Source: JAWLHU01 sp041690255 (GTDB lineage Bacteria; Bacillota; Sulfobacillia; Symbiobacteriales; Symbiobacteriaceae). From it: a stretch of 59,519 nt of DNA. The translations under genes and the position numbers were made by a program. The notes beneath the pieces were generated by a model. The model saw only the letters and a list, made by a program, of their open reading frames with translations, ran no database searches and was not told where the DNA came from. Location of the stretch: the NCBI GenBank assembly GCA_041690255.1, contig JAWLHU010000024.1, positions 1 through 59,519 on the forward strand, in the 5' to 3' direction. This document shows, one piece after another, positions 42,600 to 51,840 of this stretch (its first letter is position 1; every line of letters starts with the position of its first letter).

Positions 42600-45500
42600 A
42601 TGCAGAGATTCCGAAGGGGCTCCGGGACCAGGCGGCGCCCGAATCTGTTGGTCTGGCTGCTGTCGCTGCTCCTGGTGATCCAGGGATTGGCACCGACGGC
42701 CCTGGCCAAGGGGGCCGGCGACGCTCCGGCACCGGTTCCCGCCAGGGCGGAGCTGACCGGGCCTGTGCGCGCACTGCGCGTTGACCCGGCCCAACTGCTC
42801 CTGCAGGCCGGACAGACCAGGCAACTGGTCGTGGCCGGCGAACTGCGCAACGGCAAGGAGAAGGACTATACCCAAAAGGTCACGTACACCTCGTCGGACG
42901 AGAGCGTGGCCACGGTAAGGAAGGATGGGCTCGTCACCGGCGTGGCCGATGGCGTCGCGACCATTACCGCGAACGAGCACGGGGTGACGGCGACGGTGGA
43001 AGTGACTGTCGTCAGCCTGATCGGGCCGCCCACCGAGAGTACGGGTATGCCCGGCCTGGCGGATTCGGTCCGCTTCCTCTACGAGGGCGAGAACCCGGTC
43101 CAGACCGGGGTTGATCCGGAGACGATCGAGGCGGCGCGGGTCGCCGTGCTGCGCGGCCGGGTGATCACCCGGGACGGCCAGCCGCTGCCGGGTGTGACGA
43201 TCTCCGTGCTCGACCATCCGGAGTTCGGCCAGACCCTCTCCCGGGCTGACGGCCTCTTTGACCTGGCCGTCAACGGCGGGGGGCCGCTTACCGTCGTCTA
43301 CGCGAAGGAGGGGCATCTCCCCGCCCAGCGGCACGTCCAGGCGCCCTGGCAGGACTACGCCTGGCTGCCCGACGTCGCCGTGGTCCCGCTGGACAGCCGG
43401 GTGACGAGCATTGATCTGGCAGGGGGGCAGGAGATCCAGGTGGCCAGGGGCAATCCCGTGGTCGACGAGAACGGCCGGCGGCAGGCGACCCTGCTCTTCA
43501 AGCCGGGGACCACCGCCGAGATGCTCCTGCCAGGCGGCGAGAGCCTGCCCCTGACCAGCATGGACGTCCGGGCAACCGAGTTCACGGTGGGGCCCGGCGG
43601 ACCGGCGGCCATGCCCGGTGAACTGCCCCCATCCACCGGGTATACCTATGCCGTGGAGCTGAGCGTGGACGAGGCCCTGGCGGCCGGTGCCACCGAGGTC
43701 CGCTTCGGTCAGCCCGTCCCCTTCTACGTGGAGAACTTCCGCGAGTTCCCCGTGGGCGAGGTCGTCCCCGTCGGGTACTACGACCGGCTGGTGGGCGAGT
43801 GGGTGCCGACGGAGAACGGCCGCGTCGTGGCGATCGTCGGGGAGGCCGCCGGCCTGGCCCAGGTGGACACGGACGGCGACGGCCAGGCGGACAGCGCCTC
43901 GGAACTGCAGGCCCTCGGGATCGATGCGGCAGAACTGGCCCAGCTCGCACTCCTCTACGAGCCCGGGACGAGCCTCTGGCGCGTCGCCCTGACCCACTTC
44001 ACCCCGTTTGACTGCAACTGGCCGTACGGACCGCCATCCGACGCCGAGAGCGCCAGGAAAAGGCCGCGGTCTGGCCGCCCGGGGGATGGCCGGTGCGACG
44101 AGACAGGCTCGATCATCGAGTGCCAGAACCAACTGCTCGGCGAGGTGGTGCCGGTCACCGGTACGCCCTTCGCCCTCGCCTACCAGAGCGACCGGGTGCC
44201 CGGCGGCTCCACGGAGGCCTACACCATACAAATCCCTCTGACCGGATCCAGCGTGCCGGAGAGCCTCAGCTCGGTCGAGCTGCGGGTCAGCGTTGCCGGG
44301 CAGCGCTTCCAGGCGAGCTTCGGCGCCGCCCCGGACCAGAGCTACACCTATGTCTGGAACGGTCTGGACGGGTACGGCCGGGAGATCCAGGGGGAGGTGC
44401 CGGCCCGGGTCGAGATCGGGTACAGCTACGAGGCCCAGTACTATCCCTCCCGCTCCGATTACGAGGCGAGCTTCGGCGGTGGGCCGGGCTGGCTGATGAA
44501 CATGGGGCGGGCGAACCAGGACATTATCCTCTGGACCGAGTGGACGGTCATGGTCGGCGCCTGGGACTCCCGGGCTGCCGGACTTGGCGGCTGGACCCTG
44601 AGCCCGCACCATATCTACGATGCCAGGGGGCAGGTGGTCTATCAGGGCGATGGGAGCCGCCGGCACCTGGGCTCGCTGAACAGCATCAGCACGGTGGCCG
44701 GCAATGGCCTGGTGGGCGCCGACATCGATGGGGACGGCTACCCTGCCCCACGGGCCTGGGTGGATGAGCCGGGCGATGTGGCGGTCGCCCCCGATGGCAG
44801 CCTGTACATCACCGAGCCCACCCGGTCGGTGGTCCGCCGGGTGGGGCCGGACGGGCTGATCTCTACCGTTGCCGGGATCCGCAACCGGCAGGGGAACGCG
44901 GGCGACGGCGGCCCCGCCGTCGATGCGCAACTGAATGGCCCGTTCGGCCTGGCCATCGGCGCGGACGGCAGCCTCTACATTGCCGAGCGCAACGCCCACA
45001 AGGTCCGGCGGGTCTCGCCCGACGGCGTGATCAGCACGGTGGCCGGCACCGGCACCAACGGGTTCAGCGGTGACGGCGGCCCGGCCACGGAGGCCCAGTT
45101 GTACCACCCGACGGACTTGGCCGTTGGGCCGGACGGCAGCATCTACATTGTTGACTCCTCAAACCAGCGGATCCGGCGGATCGCACCGGATGGTATGATC
45201 ACCACCTTTGCCGGGTCCGGGCTCTACGGCCAGGGTGGCGACGGCGAGCTCGCCACGGCGGCGGAACTGGGCTCGATCAGTGGCGTGGCCGTCGGGCCGG
45301 ACGGCACCGTCTACCTGGCCGATCAGACCTTCCAGAAGGTCCGTCGGGTCACCCCCGACGGGATCATCAGCACCGTGGCCGGTAGTGGCACGGGCGGGTT
45401 CAGCGGTGACGGCGGCCCGGCTGCTCAGGCCCAGCTGAAGTTCCCCTCCGGCCTCGCTGTGGGCGCTGACAGCACGCTTTATATCAGCGACCGGCTCAAC

Positions 45501-48500
45501 AACCGGATCCGGGCTGTCGGCCCCGATGGCGTGATCCGGACCGTGGCCGGTACCGGCGTCCAGGGGTACGGTGGGGATCGCGGCCCCGCCGGACAGGCGC
45601 ACCTCTACCTGCCCGAGGGGATTGCGACAGCGCCCGACGGCAGCCTCTACATCGCCGACAGGTATAACCATCGGGTCCGCCGGGTCTCCGACCTGGTGAC
45701 CGGCGCCAGCCTGATCCCGTCCACCGACGGTGGCGAGGTCTATCTCTTCGATGCCGGCGGACGGCATCTGCAGACCCTGGATGGGCTGAGCGGCTCCCTC
45801 CGCTACCGGTTCCACTACACGGATGACGGCCGCCTCGCAGCGGTCGAGGACAGCTTCGGCAACATGACCCGGATCCTGCGCGGCCCGGACAACTCGATCA
45901 CCATCGTCGCACCGGGCGGACAGACCACCAGGCTGACCCTTGACCAGGAGGGCTACCTGAGCAGCATTGCTAACCCGGCCGGCGAGACGACCCGCCTGAC
46001 CTACCATCCCGGTGGTCTGCTCGGCACCTTCCAGAAGCCCGGCGGGGCGACTTCCACCTTCGCCTACGACAACCGGGGCCGGCTGACCCGGGACACCAAC
46101 GCCGAGGGCGGCTACAAGGAACTGAGCCGCAGTGCGACGGCGAATGGTCATACCGTCACCCTGACCACCGCCGAGGGGGCAGTGATGGTCTACACCACCG
46201 AGTACCTGGATGGCGAGGTGGTCCGCCGGACCAAGACCGAGCCCGGCGGCGCGACCACCGTGGCGGAGGTCTACCCCGACGGCAGCACCCTCATCACCGA
46301 TGCCAGGAATGTCAAGGTGAAGGTGATCCAGGGGGCGGATCCCCGCTGGGGCATGCTGGTGCCGGTCCTGACCAGCATTGAGGTCACCTCGCCCGGGGGG
46401 CTGAAGGCACTGACGACCCGGGAGCGCACGGTCACCCTGGTCGACCCCGAGAGCAACTTCAGTCCCGAGACCGTCACCGAGCGGATGACGATCAACGGCA
46501 ACACCTACACGGTCACCTACCAGGGCACAGACCGGAGCGTGACCACCGTCACCCCCGAAGGGCGCACCTCCCGTGTCATGCTCAATACCTGGGGACGGGT
46601 GGTTGAGCGGCAGTACGATCTGGGCAGCGGCACCGCCCCGATCCTCTACCAGTACGATGCCATGGGGCGGCTGAGCCGGCTGGAGCAGGGCGACCTCTTC
46701 TGGGAGTTCGGGTACGACGAGCGGAATCGGATTATCTCCCGCACCGATGCCGCCGGGCGGCAGACCAGGTACAGCTACGACGAGGCCGACCGGCTGATCC
46801 TGACCGAGTCGCCGGAGAAGCAGCGTTACCAGTTGGTCTATGACCTGGACGGCAACCCGATCCGGGTGATCCTCCCCAGCGGTGCGACCCATCGGATTGA
46901 CTACATGCCCACGGGCCAGACAGCGAGCTACACGCCGCCGGAGAGCGGGGGCTTCACCACCGCCTACGATCTGGATGGCGTGCGGATCGCCTACAACCTG
47001 CCCGACGGGCGGATCCAGCGCTTCACTCGGGATGAGGGCGGGCGTGCCGCCTCCCTGACCTACGACGAGGCGATCACCGAGTTTGACTACGCCGACCAGA
47101 CCGACCGGGCCTCCGCCATTCGGTGGACCCCGACCGGCAGCGAGGCGGCGCAGACGATCAACCTCACCTACGACGCCGACCTGACCACCAGCATGAGCTG
47201 GACCGGCGTGGCGCAGGGGGAGTACGCCTACCGGTACAACGATGACTTCCTCCTGGAGTCGATCACCTTCGACAGCGGCCCCGAGACGCTCCTGACTTAC
47301 GACGCCGACGGCAAGCTGACCGGCTACGGCCCATTCCGTATCCGCCGGGAGGGTCCGGATGGGGCGCCCAGCCAGGTGACCGACGAGAACCTGCGGATCG
47401 ACTACCGCTACTACACCGGTGGCGATGACTTCGGCGCACCCGTCTGGCCGGAGGGCAGCCAGTTGACCACCAGCCATCTGGGGATCCTGGACCTGACCCT
47501 CACCTGGACCCCGGCCGAGGATGACGTGGCGGTCAGCGGCTACCGCATCTACCACGATGGTCTGATCCTGGCGGTCGTGGCGGGTGACATGTCCAGCTAC
47601 GCTCTCACCGGCCTGGAGGCCGACACGGAGTACAGCTTCAAGATCGAGGCCGGCGACGCCGCCGGCAACTGGACGACGACCGGACCGACCCTCCGGGTCC
47701 GCACCGAGCCCGACCGGCCGCCCACCTGGCCGGCGGGGAGCAGCCTGACCGCGACCGATACCACCCCGGTCAGCCTCACCCTCTCCTGGCCCCCCGCGGT
47801 GGATGATCTGGCCCTGACCGGCTACCGGGTCTACCAGGACGGCTTCCTGGTCGCCACCCTCCCGGCGGATATCACCAGCTTTGGCGTGACCGACCTTGCG
47901 GCTGCGACGAGCTACACCTTCCGGGTGGAGGCGGGCGATGCCACGGGGCAGTGGTCGGAGCAGGGGCCCGCCCTGACCCTGACCACCCCGCCCGACCTGC
48001 CGCCCACCTGGCCGGCTGGGGCGAGCCTGGCGGTCAGCAGTCTCTCATCCACCAGCGTCTCCCTCTCCTGGCCGGCTGCATCGGATGATGTGGCGGTGGA
48101 CCGGTATCGGTTGATCGTCAACGGAGCGGTCCGGGCGGTGGTCGCCGGGAGCGTGACGACCGTCGAACTGCTCGGCCTGACCCCCGGCAGCGACTACCTG
48201 ATCGCGGTGGAGGCCTGCGACGGGGCGGACCAGTGCACGGCGGGCGGCCCCACCACAGCGGTGACCACCCCCGGCGGCGGTGGCCTGAACGGCGAGCTGA
48301 CCACCCTGCGGGCCAGCCTCTCCGCCGACGGCCTCCCAGCGGACGGCCAGAGCGCACATCCCGCGGTCAGCGGGGACGGCTCTGCGATCGCCTTCGTCTC
48401 CTGGGCCACCAACCTGGTCCCCGACGACACCAACAACTACTGCAGTTACACCGGGACCGCGAGCTGTGCCGACGTCTTCGTCCTGGACCGGACCCTGGGC

Positions 48501-51500
48501 CAAGTGGAGCGGGTCAGCCTCTACGCTGACGGCTCCGAGCGGGCCAGGCAGAGCGGTGTCAGCGGGATCGCGATCAGCGGCGACGGTCGCCACGTGATCT
48601 ACACCGTCGCCCCGGCCACCTATGGCAGCGGCGTCTACCACAGTGAGAGCCTCTGGTCCTACGACCGGGAGACCGGCCGGGTCTCCGAGATCTATCTGGG
48701 TGATGCCCGCACACCGTCGGTCAGCGAGGATGGCCGCTACGTCCTCTTCACCGCCCCGACCATGTACAACTGGCTCACCAAGGTGATCGACCGGGACACC
48801 GACGAAGACGGGATCTTCGATGAGCCCGAAGCGATGACCGAGCGCACCCTGCCGGCCGAGATCGGCGCTCCTCGCCTCAGCGCCGGGGGAGAGTGGGTGG
48901 TCTATACCCAGACCGCCGCCAGCGGGATCCGGCAGGTCTATGCACAGAGTCTGCAGACCGACGCCATTGTCGCAGTCAGCGTGGCGGAGGACCTGACCGA
49001 AGCCACCGGCTACAACTACGACCCCGAAATCAGCGCCGATGGCCGCTTCGTCCTCTTCCAGAGCTATGCCCCAAACCTGACCGGCGCCGGCTCGAACCCG
49101 GCCCTGGTCCTGCACGACCGGGACGCCGATGCGGACGGGATCTTCGACGAGGCCGGCGCGGTCAGCAACCAGCGGGTCGACGTGGCATCTGACGGCATCC
49201 CGGCCAACGACACGGCGGAGGCCTGGCGGATCAGCGAGAATGGTCGCTATGCGCTCTTCACCTCGCCGGCGGCCAACCTGGTGGAGGGGGACAGCAACTA
49301 CAACACCGACCTCTTCCGCCACGACCGGACCACCGGCGAGACGCTCCGCCTCAGCCTTTCGGCCACAGGCGAGGAGGCCGACGCCGATATCCGGACCGAG
49401 ATCGATCTGAATGATGATGGCCTCACCGCCGTCTACACCTCGCTCGCCTCGAACCTCGTCGCCGCTGATGAGAACAACCTCATCGACATCTTCTTCACCG
49501 CCTGGCTGCCATCAGAGCCTCCGACCTGGCCCGCCGGCAGCAGCCTCACCACCTCCGCGGTGACCCATGAGGGGCTGACCCTGAACTGGAGCCCGGCGGC
49601 GGATAACCAGGCGGTGGGCCGCTACGCCATCTACCAGGATCATCTGCTGCTCACCACCCTCCCGGGCGATGCGCAGAGCCATCAGGTGACCGGCCTCCTG
49701 CCGGATACCAGCTACAGCTTCCGGGTAGAGGCGGGGGATCTGAGCGGCAACTGGTCCGCTACCGGTCCCTCGGTGACGGTCACCACCCTGGCCGACACCG
49801 TGCCGCCTCAGGTGAGCACGGCGGAGGTGGAGGGGGATCAGCTCCTCCTGCGCTTCAGCGAGCGGCTCGATCCGGCCTCGGTGCCGGCGACCAGCGACTT
49901 CGTGGTCCGCGTGAACGGGGCGGCCCAGGCTGCGCCGCTGGCAGTGGCCCTGCTGGATGAGAGCCTGAGCCTCACCCTTGCCACCGCCGTCGCCAAGGGG
50001 GATCTGGTCACTCTCTCATACACCCCGGGCGAGGTGCCGCTCCAGGACCTGTATGGCAACCAGGTGCCCCCGCTGACGGACCTGGCGGTGACCAACCTGG
50101 CAGATCAGGACCGCATGCCGCCTCAGCTCCAGTCGGGCAACCGGTTCGGCACCATGGTCTTCCTGAACTACAGCGAGCCCCTTGATCCCACCTCGATCCC
50201 GTCGCCGGAGGACTTTGAACTGGTGGCGGACACGCCTGACGGGTTCCAGGAGATCCCGATCGCATTCGTCTCAATCAGCGACTCCCGGGTGATGATCAGC
50301 CTCTATGATGCCGTTCCCGACTACATTTCGTGCTACCTGACCTACATGCCCGGGGCGAGCCCCATCCGGGATCTGACGATGAACGAGGCCTCCTTCTTCG
50401 CCATGGAGCCGCTCACCTACGGCTTCCCGGGCCTTGCTGCCACCCCGACCACGAGCCTGGCGGCCCCGCCCGTGGGCGCCGATTCCGGCCTGCTGGCGAC
50501 CCGGACCCACACCGTTGCGGATCGGGAGATCTACCGGATGGCCCTCGGCTACGACGCCATGGGGCGGATCATCAGCCGGGTGGAGTCGGTGGCGGGCACA
50601 GCCCACACCTATGGCTACATCTACGATGATGACGGTCAACTCCTCGAAGTGACCCGCGACGGGATTCTCGTGGAGCGCTACCGGTACGATGCCAACGGCA
50701 ACCGGGTCAGCAGCCAGGTGGAGGGAGGAACTGAGCGGACGGCGACCTACGACGCACAGGATCGCCTGACCAGCCTGGACGGCACCGGCTACAGCTTCAG
50801 CGCCGCCGGCTACCTGACGGGGCGCGGGGCCGACAGCTTCCGCTACAGCGCCCGCGGTGAGCTGCTGGCAGCCACCCTGGCCGGCGGACAGACGATCACC
50901 TACACGTACGATGGTCTGGGCCGCCAGGTGAGCCGCACCGATGCCGATGGCACCTACCAGTACCTCTACGGCAACCCGCTCAACCCGTTCCAGGTCTCGG
51001 AGATCCGCCACCCCGACGGGGCGGTCAGCACCCTCTTCTACGACGACGCGGGGATCATTTATGCCCTGCGCCGGAACGGGAGCCTCTTCTACGTGGCCGC
51101 CGATCAGGTCGGGACCCCCAAGGTGGTGGCTGACGCCGCCGGCTCGGTGGTCAAGGTGTTGTCCTATGACAGCTTCGGCAATCTGATCAGCGACAGCAAC
51201 CCGTCCTTTGACCTGCCCATCGGGTTTGCCGGCGGGCTGCGCGATGCCTCCACCGGACTGCTCCGGTTCGGCTTCCGAGACTACGACCCGGCGGCAGGGC
51301 GCTGGACGGCCCGTGACCCGATCCTCTTCCAGGGCAAGCAGGCCAACCTCTATGTCTACGTGGCCAACAACCCGATCAGCCTGCAGGACCCGACAGGCCT
51401 CTTCTGCGTCGGTGGCTCTGTCTACGTGAAGGTGGGCGGCGGTGCGAAGGTCTGCATTGACGATGACTGGGATGTCTCGGTCTGCGGTGAGATCGGCTTC

Positions 51501-51776
51501 GGCATTGGGATGGGCTACGAGGTCGATCCCTTCGGCGGGACCGATGATACCGGGACGAAGATCAAGGCCGAGGCCAAGTGCCAGGCCGGCCCCATGGCCG
51601 GCGGCGGCGGTATCAGCTTCTCCGAATGCGGCTTCGCCGGCGAGGCGAAGGAGTGCGCGGGCCCCCTCTGCCTGAAGGCCAACAACAAGGGCGAGCTTGG
51701 CGCCCAGGTGGAAAACTTCGAATGGGGCTTCGGCTGCGAGGCGAAGCTGGCCGGTGAGGCCTGCAAGAAGTTTTAG
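42600..51776 (+). CDS. Giant secreted RHS/YD-repeat multidomain protein
   Basis: 3058-aa exported protein; ATG 42600 follows GAGGAGGT by about 7 bases. Domains in order: signal peptide (to about 37, ending ALA-KG); Big2 Ig-like (about 57-139); carboxypeptidase-regulatory-like (about 180-235); an RHS-type N-terminal region with Cys pairs (to about 690); six NHL repeats (about 695-1034, each with DGSLYI-type strands); a first YD-repeat block (about 1060-1605); three FN3-type repeats (1614-1890, each opening P.WP.G); a WD40/PD40-like propeller (1897-2300); a fourth FN3; two SwmB-like domains (2400-2610); a second YD block and the RHS core (2637-2937) ending NPISLQDPTGLF; then a 120-residue Gly/Cys-rich tail. 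RHS proteins form shells that enclose and cleave off a C-terminal effector; here the tail is not a known toxin and no immunity gene follows. A surface or adhesion role is equally likely. Confidence 0.88.
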   Translation: MQRFRRGSGTRRRPNLLVWLLSLLLVIQGLAPTALAKGAGDAPAPVPARAELTGPVRALRVDPAQLLLQAGQTRQLVVAGELRNGKEKDYTQKVTYTSSDESVATVRKDGLVTGVADGVATITANEHGVTATVEVTVVSLIGPPTESTGMPGLADSVRFLYEGENPVQTGVDPETIEAARVAVLRGRVITRDGQPLPGVTISVLDHPEFGQTLSRADGLFDLAVNGGGPLTVVYAKEGHLPAQRHVQAPWQDYAWLPDVAVVPLDSRVTSIDLAGGQEIQVARGNPVVDENGRRQATLLFKPGTTAEMLLPGGESLPLTSMDVRATEFTVGPGGPAAMPGELPPSTGYTYAVELSVDEALAAGATEVRFGQPVPFYVENFREFPVGEVVPVGYYDRLVGEWVPTENGRVVAIVGEAAGLAQVDTDGDGQADSASELQALGIDAAELAQLALLYEPGTSLWRVALTHFTPFDCNWPYGPPSDAESARKRPRSGRPGDGRCDETGSIIECQNQLLGEVVPVTGTPFALAYQSDRVPGGSTEAYTIQIPLTGSSVPESLSSVELRVSVAGQRFQASFGAAPDQSYTYVWNGLDGYGREIQGEVPARVEIGYSYEAQYYPSRSDYEASFGGGPGWLMNMGRANQDIILWTEWTVMVGAWDSRAAGLGGWTLSPHHIYDARGQVVYQGDGSRRHLGSLNSISTVAGNGLVGADIDGDGYPAPRAWVDEPGDVAVAPDGSLYITEPTRSVVRRVGPDGLISTVAGIRNRQGNAGDGGPAVDAQLNGPFGLAIGADGSLYIAERNAHKVRRVSPDGVISTVAGTGTNGFSGDGGPATEAQLYHPTDLAVGPDGSIYIVDSSNQRIRRIAPDGMITTFAGSGLYGQGGDGELATAAELGSISGVAVGPDGTVYLADQTFQKVRRVTPDGIISTVAGSGTGGFSGDGGPAAQAQLKFPSGLAVGADSTLYISDRLNNRIRAVGPDGVIRTVAGTGVQGYGGDRGPAGQAHLYLPEGIATAPDGSLYIADRYNHRVRRVSDLVTGASLIPSTDGGEVYLFDAGGRHLQTLDGLSGSLRYRFHYTDDGRLAAVEDSFGNMTRILRGPDNSITIVAPGGQTTRLTLDQEGYLSSIANPAGETTRLTYHPGGLLGTFQKPGGATSTFAYDNRGRLTRDTNAEGGYKELSRSATANGHTVTLTTAEGAVMVYTTEYLDGEVVRRTKTEPGGATTVAEVYPDGSTLITDARNVKVKVIQGADPRWGMLVPVLTSIEVTSPGGLKALTTRERTVTLVDPESNFSPETVTERMTINGNTYTVTYQGTDRSVTTVTPEGRTSRVMLNTWGRVVERQYDLGSGTAPILYQYDAMGRLSRLEQGDLFWEFGYDERNRIISRTDAAGRQTRYSYDEADRLILTESPEKQRYQLVYDLDGNPIRVILPSGATHRIDYMPTGQTASYTPPESGGFTTAYDLDGVRIAYNLPDGRIQRFTRDEGGRAASLTYDEAITEFDYADQTDRASAIRWTPTGSEAAQTINLTYDADLTTSMSWTGVAQGEYAYRYNDDFLLESITFDSGPETLLTYDADGKLTGYGPFRIRREGPDGAPSQVTDENLRIDYRYYTGGDDFGAPVWPEGSQLTTSHLGILDLTLTWTPAEDDVAVSGYRIYHDGLILAVVAGDMSSYALTGLEADTEYSFKIEAGDAAGNWTTTGPTLRVRTEPDRPPTWPAGSSLTATDTTPVSLTLSWPPAVDDLALTGYRVYQDGFLVATLPADITSFGVTDLAAATSYTFRVEAGDATGQWSEQGPALTLTTPPDLPPTWPAGASLAVSSLSSTSVSLSWPAASDDVAVDRYRLIVNGAVRAVVAGSVTTVELLGLTPGSDYLIAVEACDGADQCTAGGPTTAVTTPGGGGLNGELTTLRASLSADGLPADGQSAHPAVSGDGSAIAFVSWATNLVPDDTNNYCSYTGTASCADVFVLDRTLGQVERVSLYADGSERARQSGVSGIAISGDGRHVIYTVAPATYGSGVYHSESLWSYDRETGRVSEIYLGDARTPSVSEDGRYVLFTAPTMYNWLTKVIDRDTDEDGIFDEPEAMTERTLPAEIGAPRLSAGGEWVVYTQTAASGIRQVYAQSLQTDAIVAVSVAEDLTEATGYNYDPEISADGRFVLFQSYAPNLTGAGSNPALVLHDRDADADGIFDEAGAVSNQRVDVASDGIPANDTAEAWRISENGRYALFTSPAANLVEGDSNYNTDLFRHDRTTGETLRLSLSATGEEADADIRTEIDLNDDGLTAVYTSLASNLVAADENNLIDIFFTAWLPSEPPTWPAGSSLTTSAVTHEGLTLNWSPAADNQAVGRYAIYQDHLLLTTLPGDAQSHQVTGLLPDTSYSFRVEAGDLSGNWSATGPSVTVTTLADTVPPQVSTAEVEGDQLLLRFSERLDPASVPATSDFVVRVNGAAQAAPLAVALLDESLSLTLATAVAKGDLVTLSYTPGEVPLQDLYGNQVPPLTDLAVTNLADQDRMPPQLQSGNRFGTMVFLNYSEPLDPTSIPSPEDFELVADTPDGFQEIPIAFVSISDSRVMISLYDAVPDYISCYLTYMPGASPIRDLTMNEASFFAMEPLTYGFPGLAATPTTSLAAPPVGADSGLLATRTHTVADREIYRMALGYDAMGRIISRVESVAGTAHTYGYIYDDDGQLLEVTRDGILVERYRYDANGNRVSSQVEGGTERTATYDAQDRLTSLDGTGYSFSAAGYLTGRGADSFRYSARGELLAATLAGGQTITYTYDGLGRQVSRTDADGTYQYLYGNPLNPFQVSEIRHPDGAVSTLFYDDAGIIYALRRNGSLFYVAADQVGTPKVVADAAGSVVKVLSYDSFGNLISDSNPSFDLPIGFAGGLRDASTGLLRFGFRDYDPAAGRWTARDPILFQGKQANLYVYVANNPISLQDPTGLFCVGGSVYVKVGGGAKVCIDDDWDVSVCGEIGFGIGMGYEVDPFGGTDDTGTKIKAEAKCQAGPMAGGGGISFSECGFAGEAKECAGPLCLKANNKGELGAQVENFEWGFGCEAKLAGEACKKF
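44683..45700 (+). repeat. Six NHL repeats within the RHS protein
   Basis: Six roughly 165-170-base units encoding the NHL beta-propeller, each with a strand like LAVGPDGSIYI followed by RR(V/I).PDG.I.T.AG. Six blades would close one propeller. Confidence 0.8.
47446..49790 (+). repeat. Four FN3-like repeats within the RHS protein
   Basis: Repeats begin at about 47446, 47720, 48003 and 49526, each opening P(T/V)WP(A/E)G and containing DD.A..GYR.Y.DG, TSY.FRVEAGD..G.W and GP. Three are tandem; the fourth is separated by the propeller segment. Confidence 0.75.
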
Positions 51777-51782
51777 GTAAGT

Positions 51783-51822
51783 CGCAGAGCCACCCTCCCG
51801 TTATGGCGGGGGTGGCTCTGCG
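51783..51822 (+). terminator. Terminator after the RHS gene
   Basis: 13-bp stem CGCAGAGCCACCC (51783-51795) / GGGTGGCTCTGCG (51810-51822), followed by TTTTG. Confidence 0.85.
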
Positions 51823-51840
51823 TTTTGCCGAGCACGAGCC

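Noticed and set aside
42576..45107. 843-codon minus-strand ORF (and similar long minus frames to 49322) opposite the RHS gene
   Set aside because: Antisense frames kept open by high GC; no ribosome sites or protein motifs.
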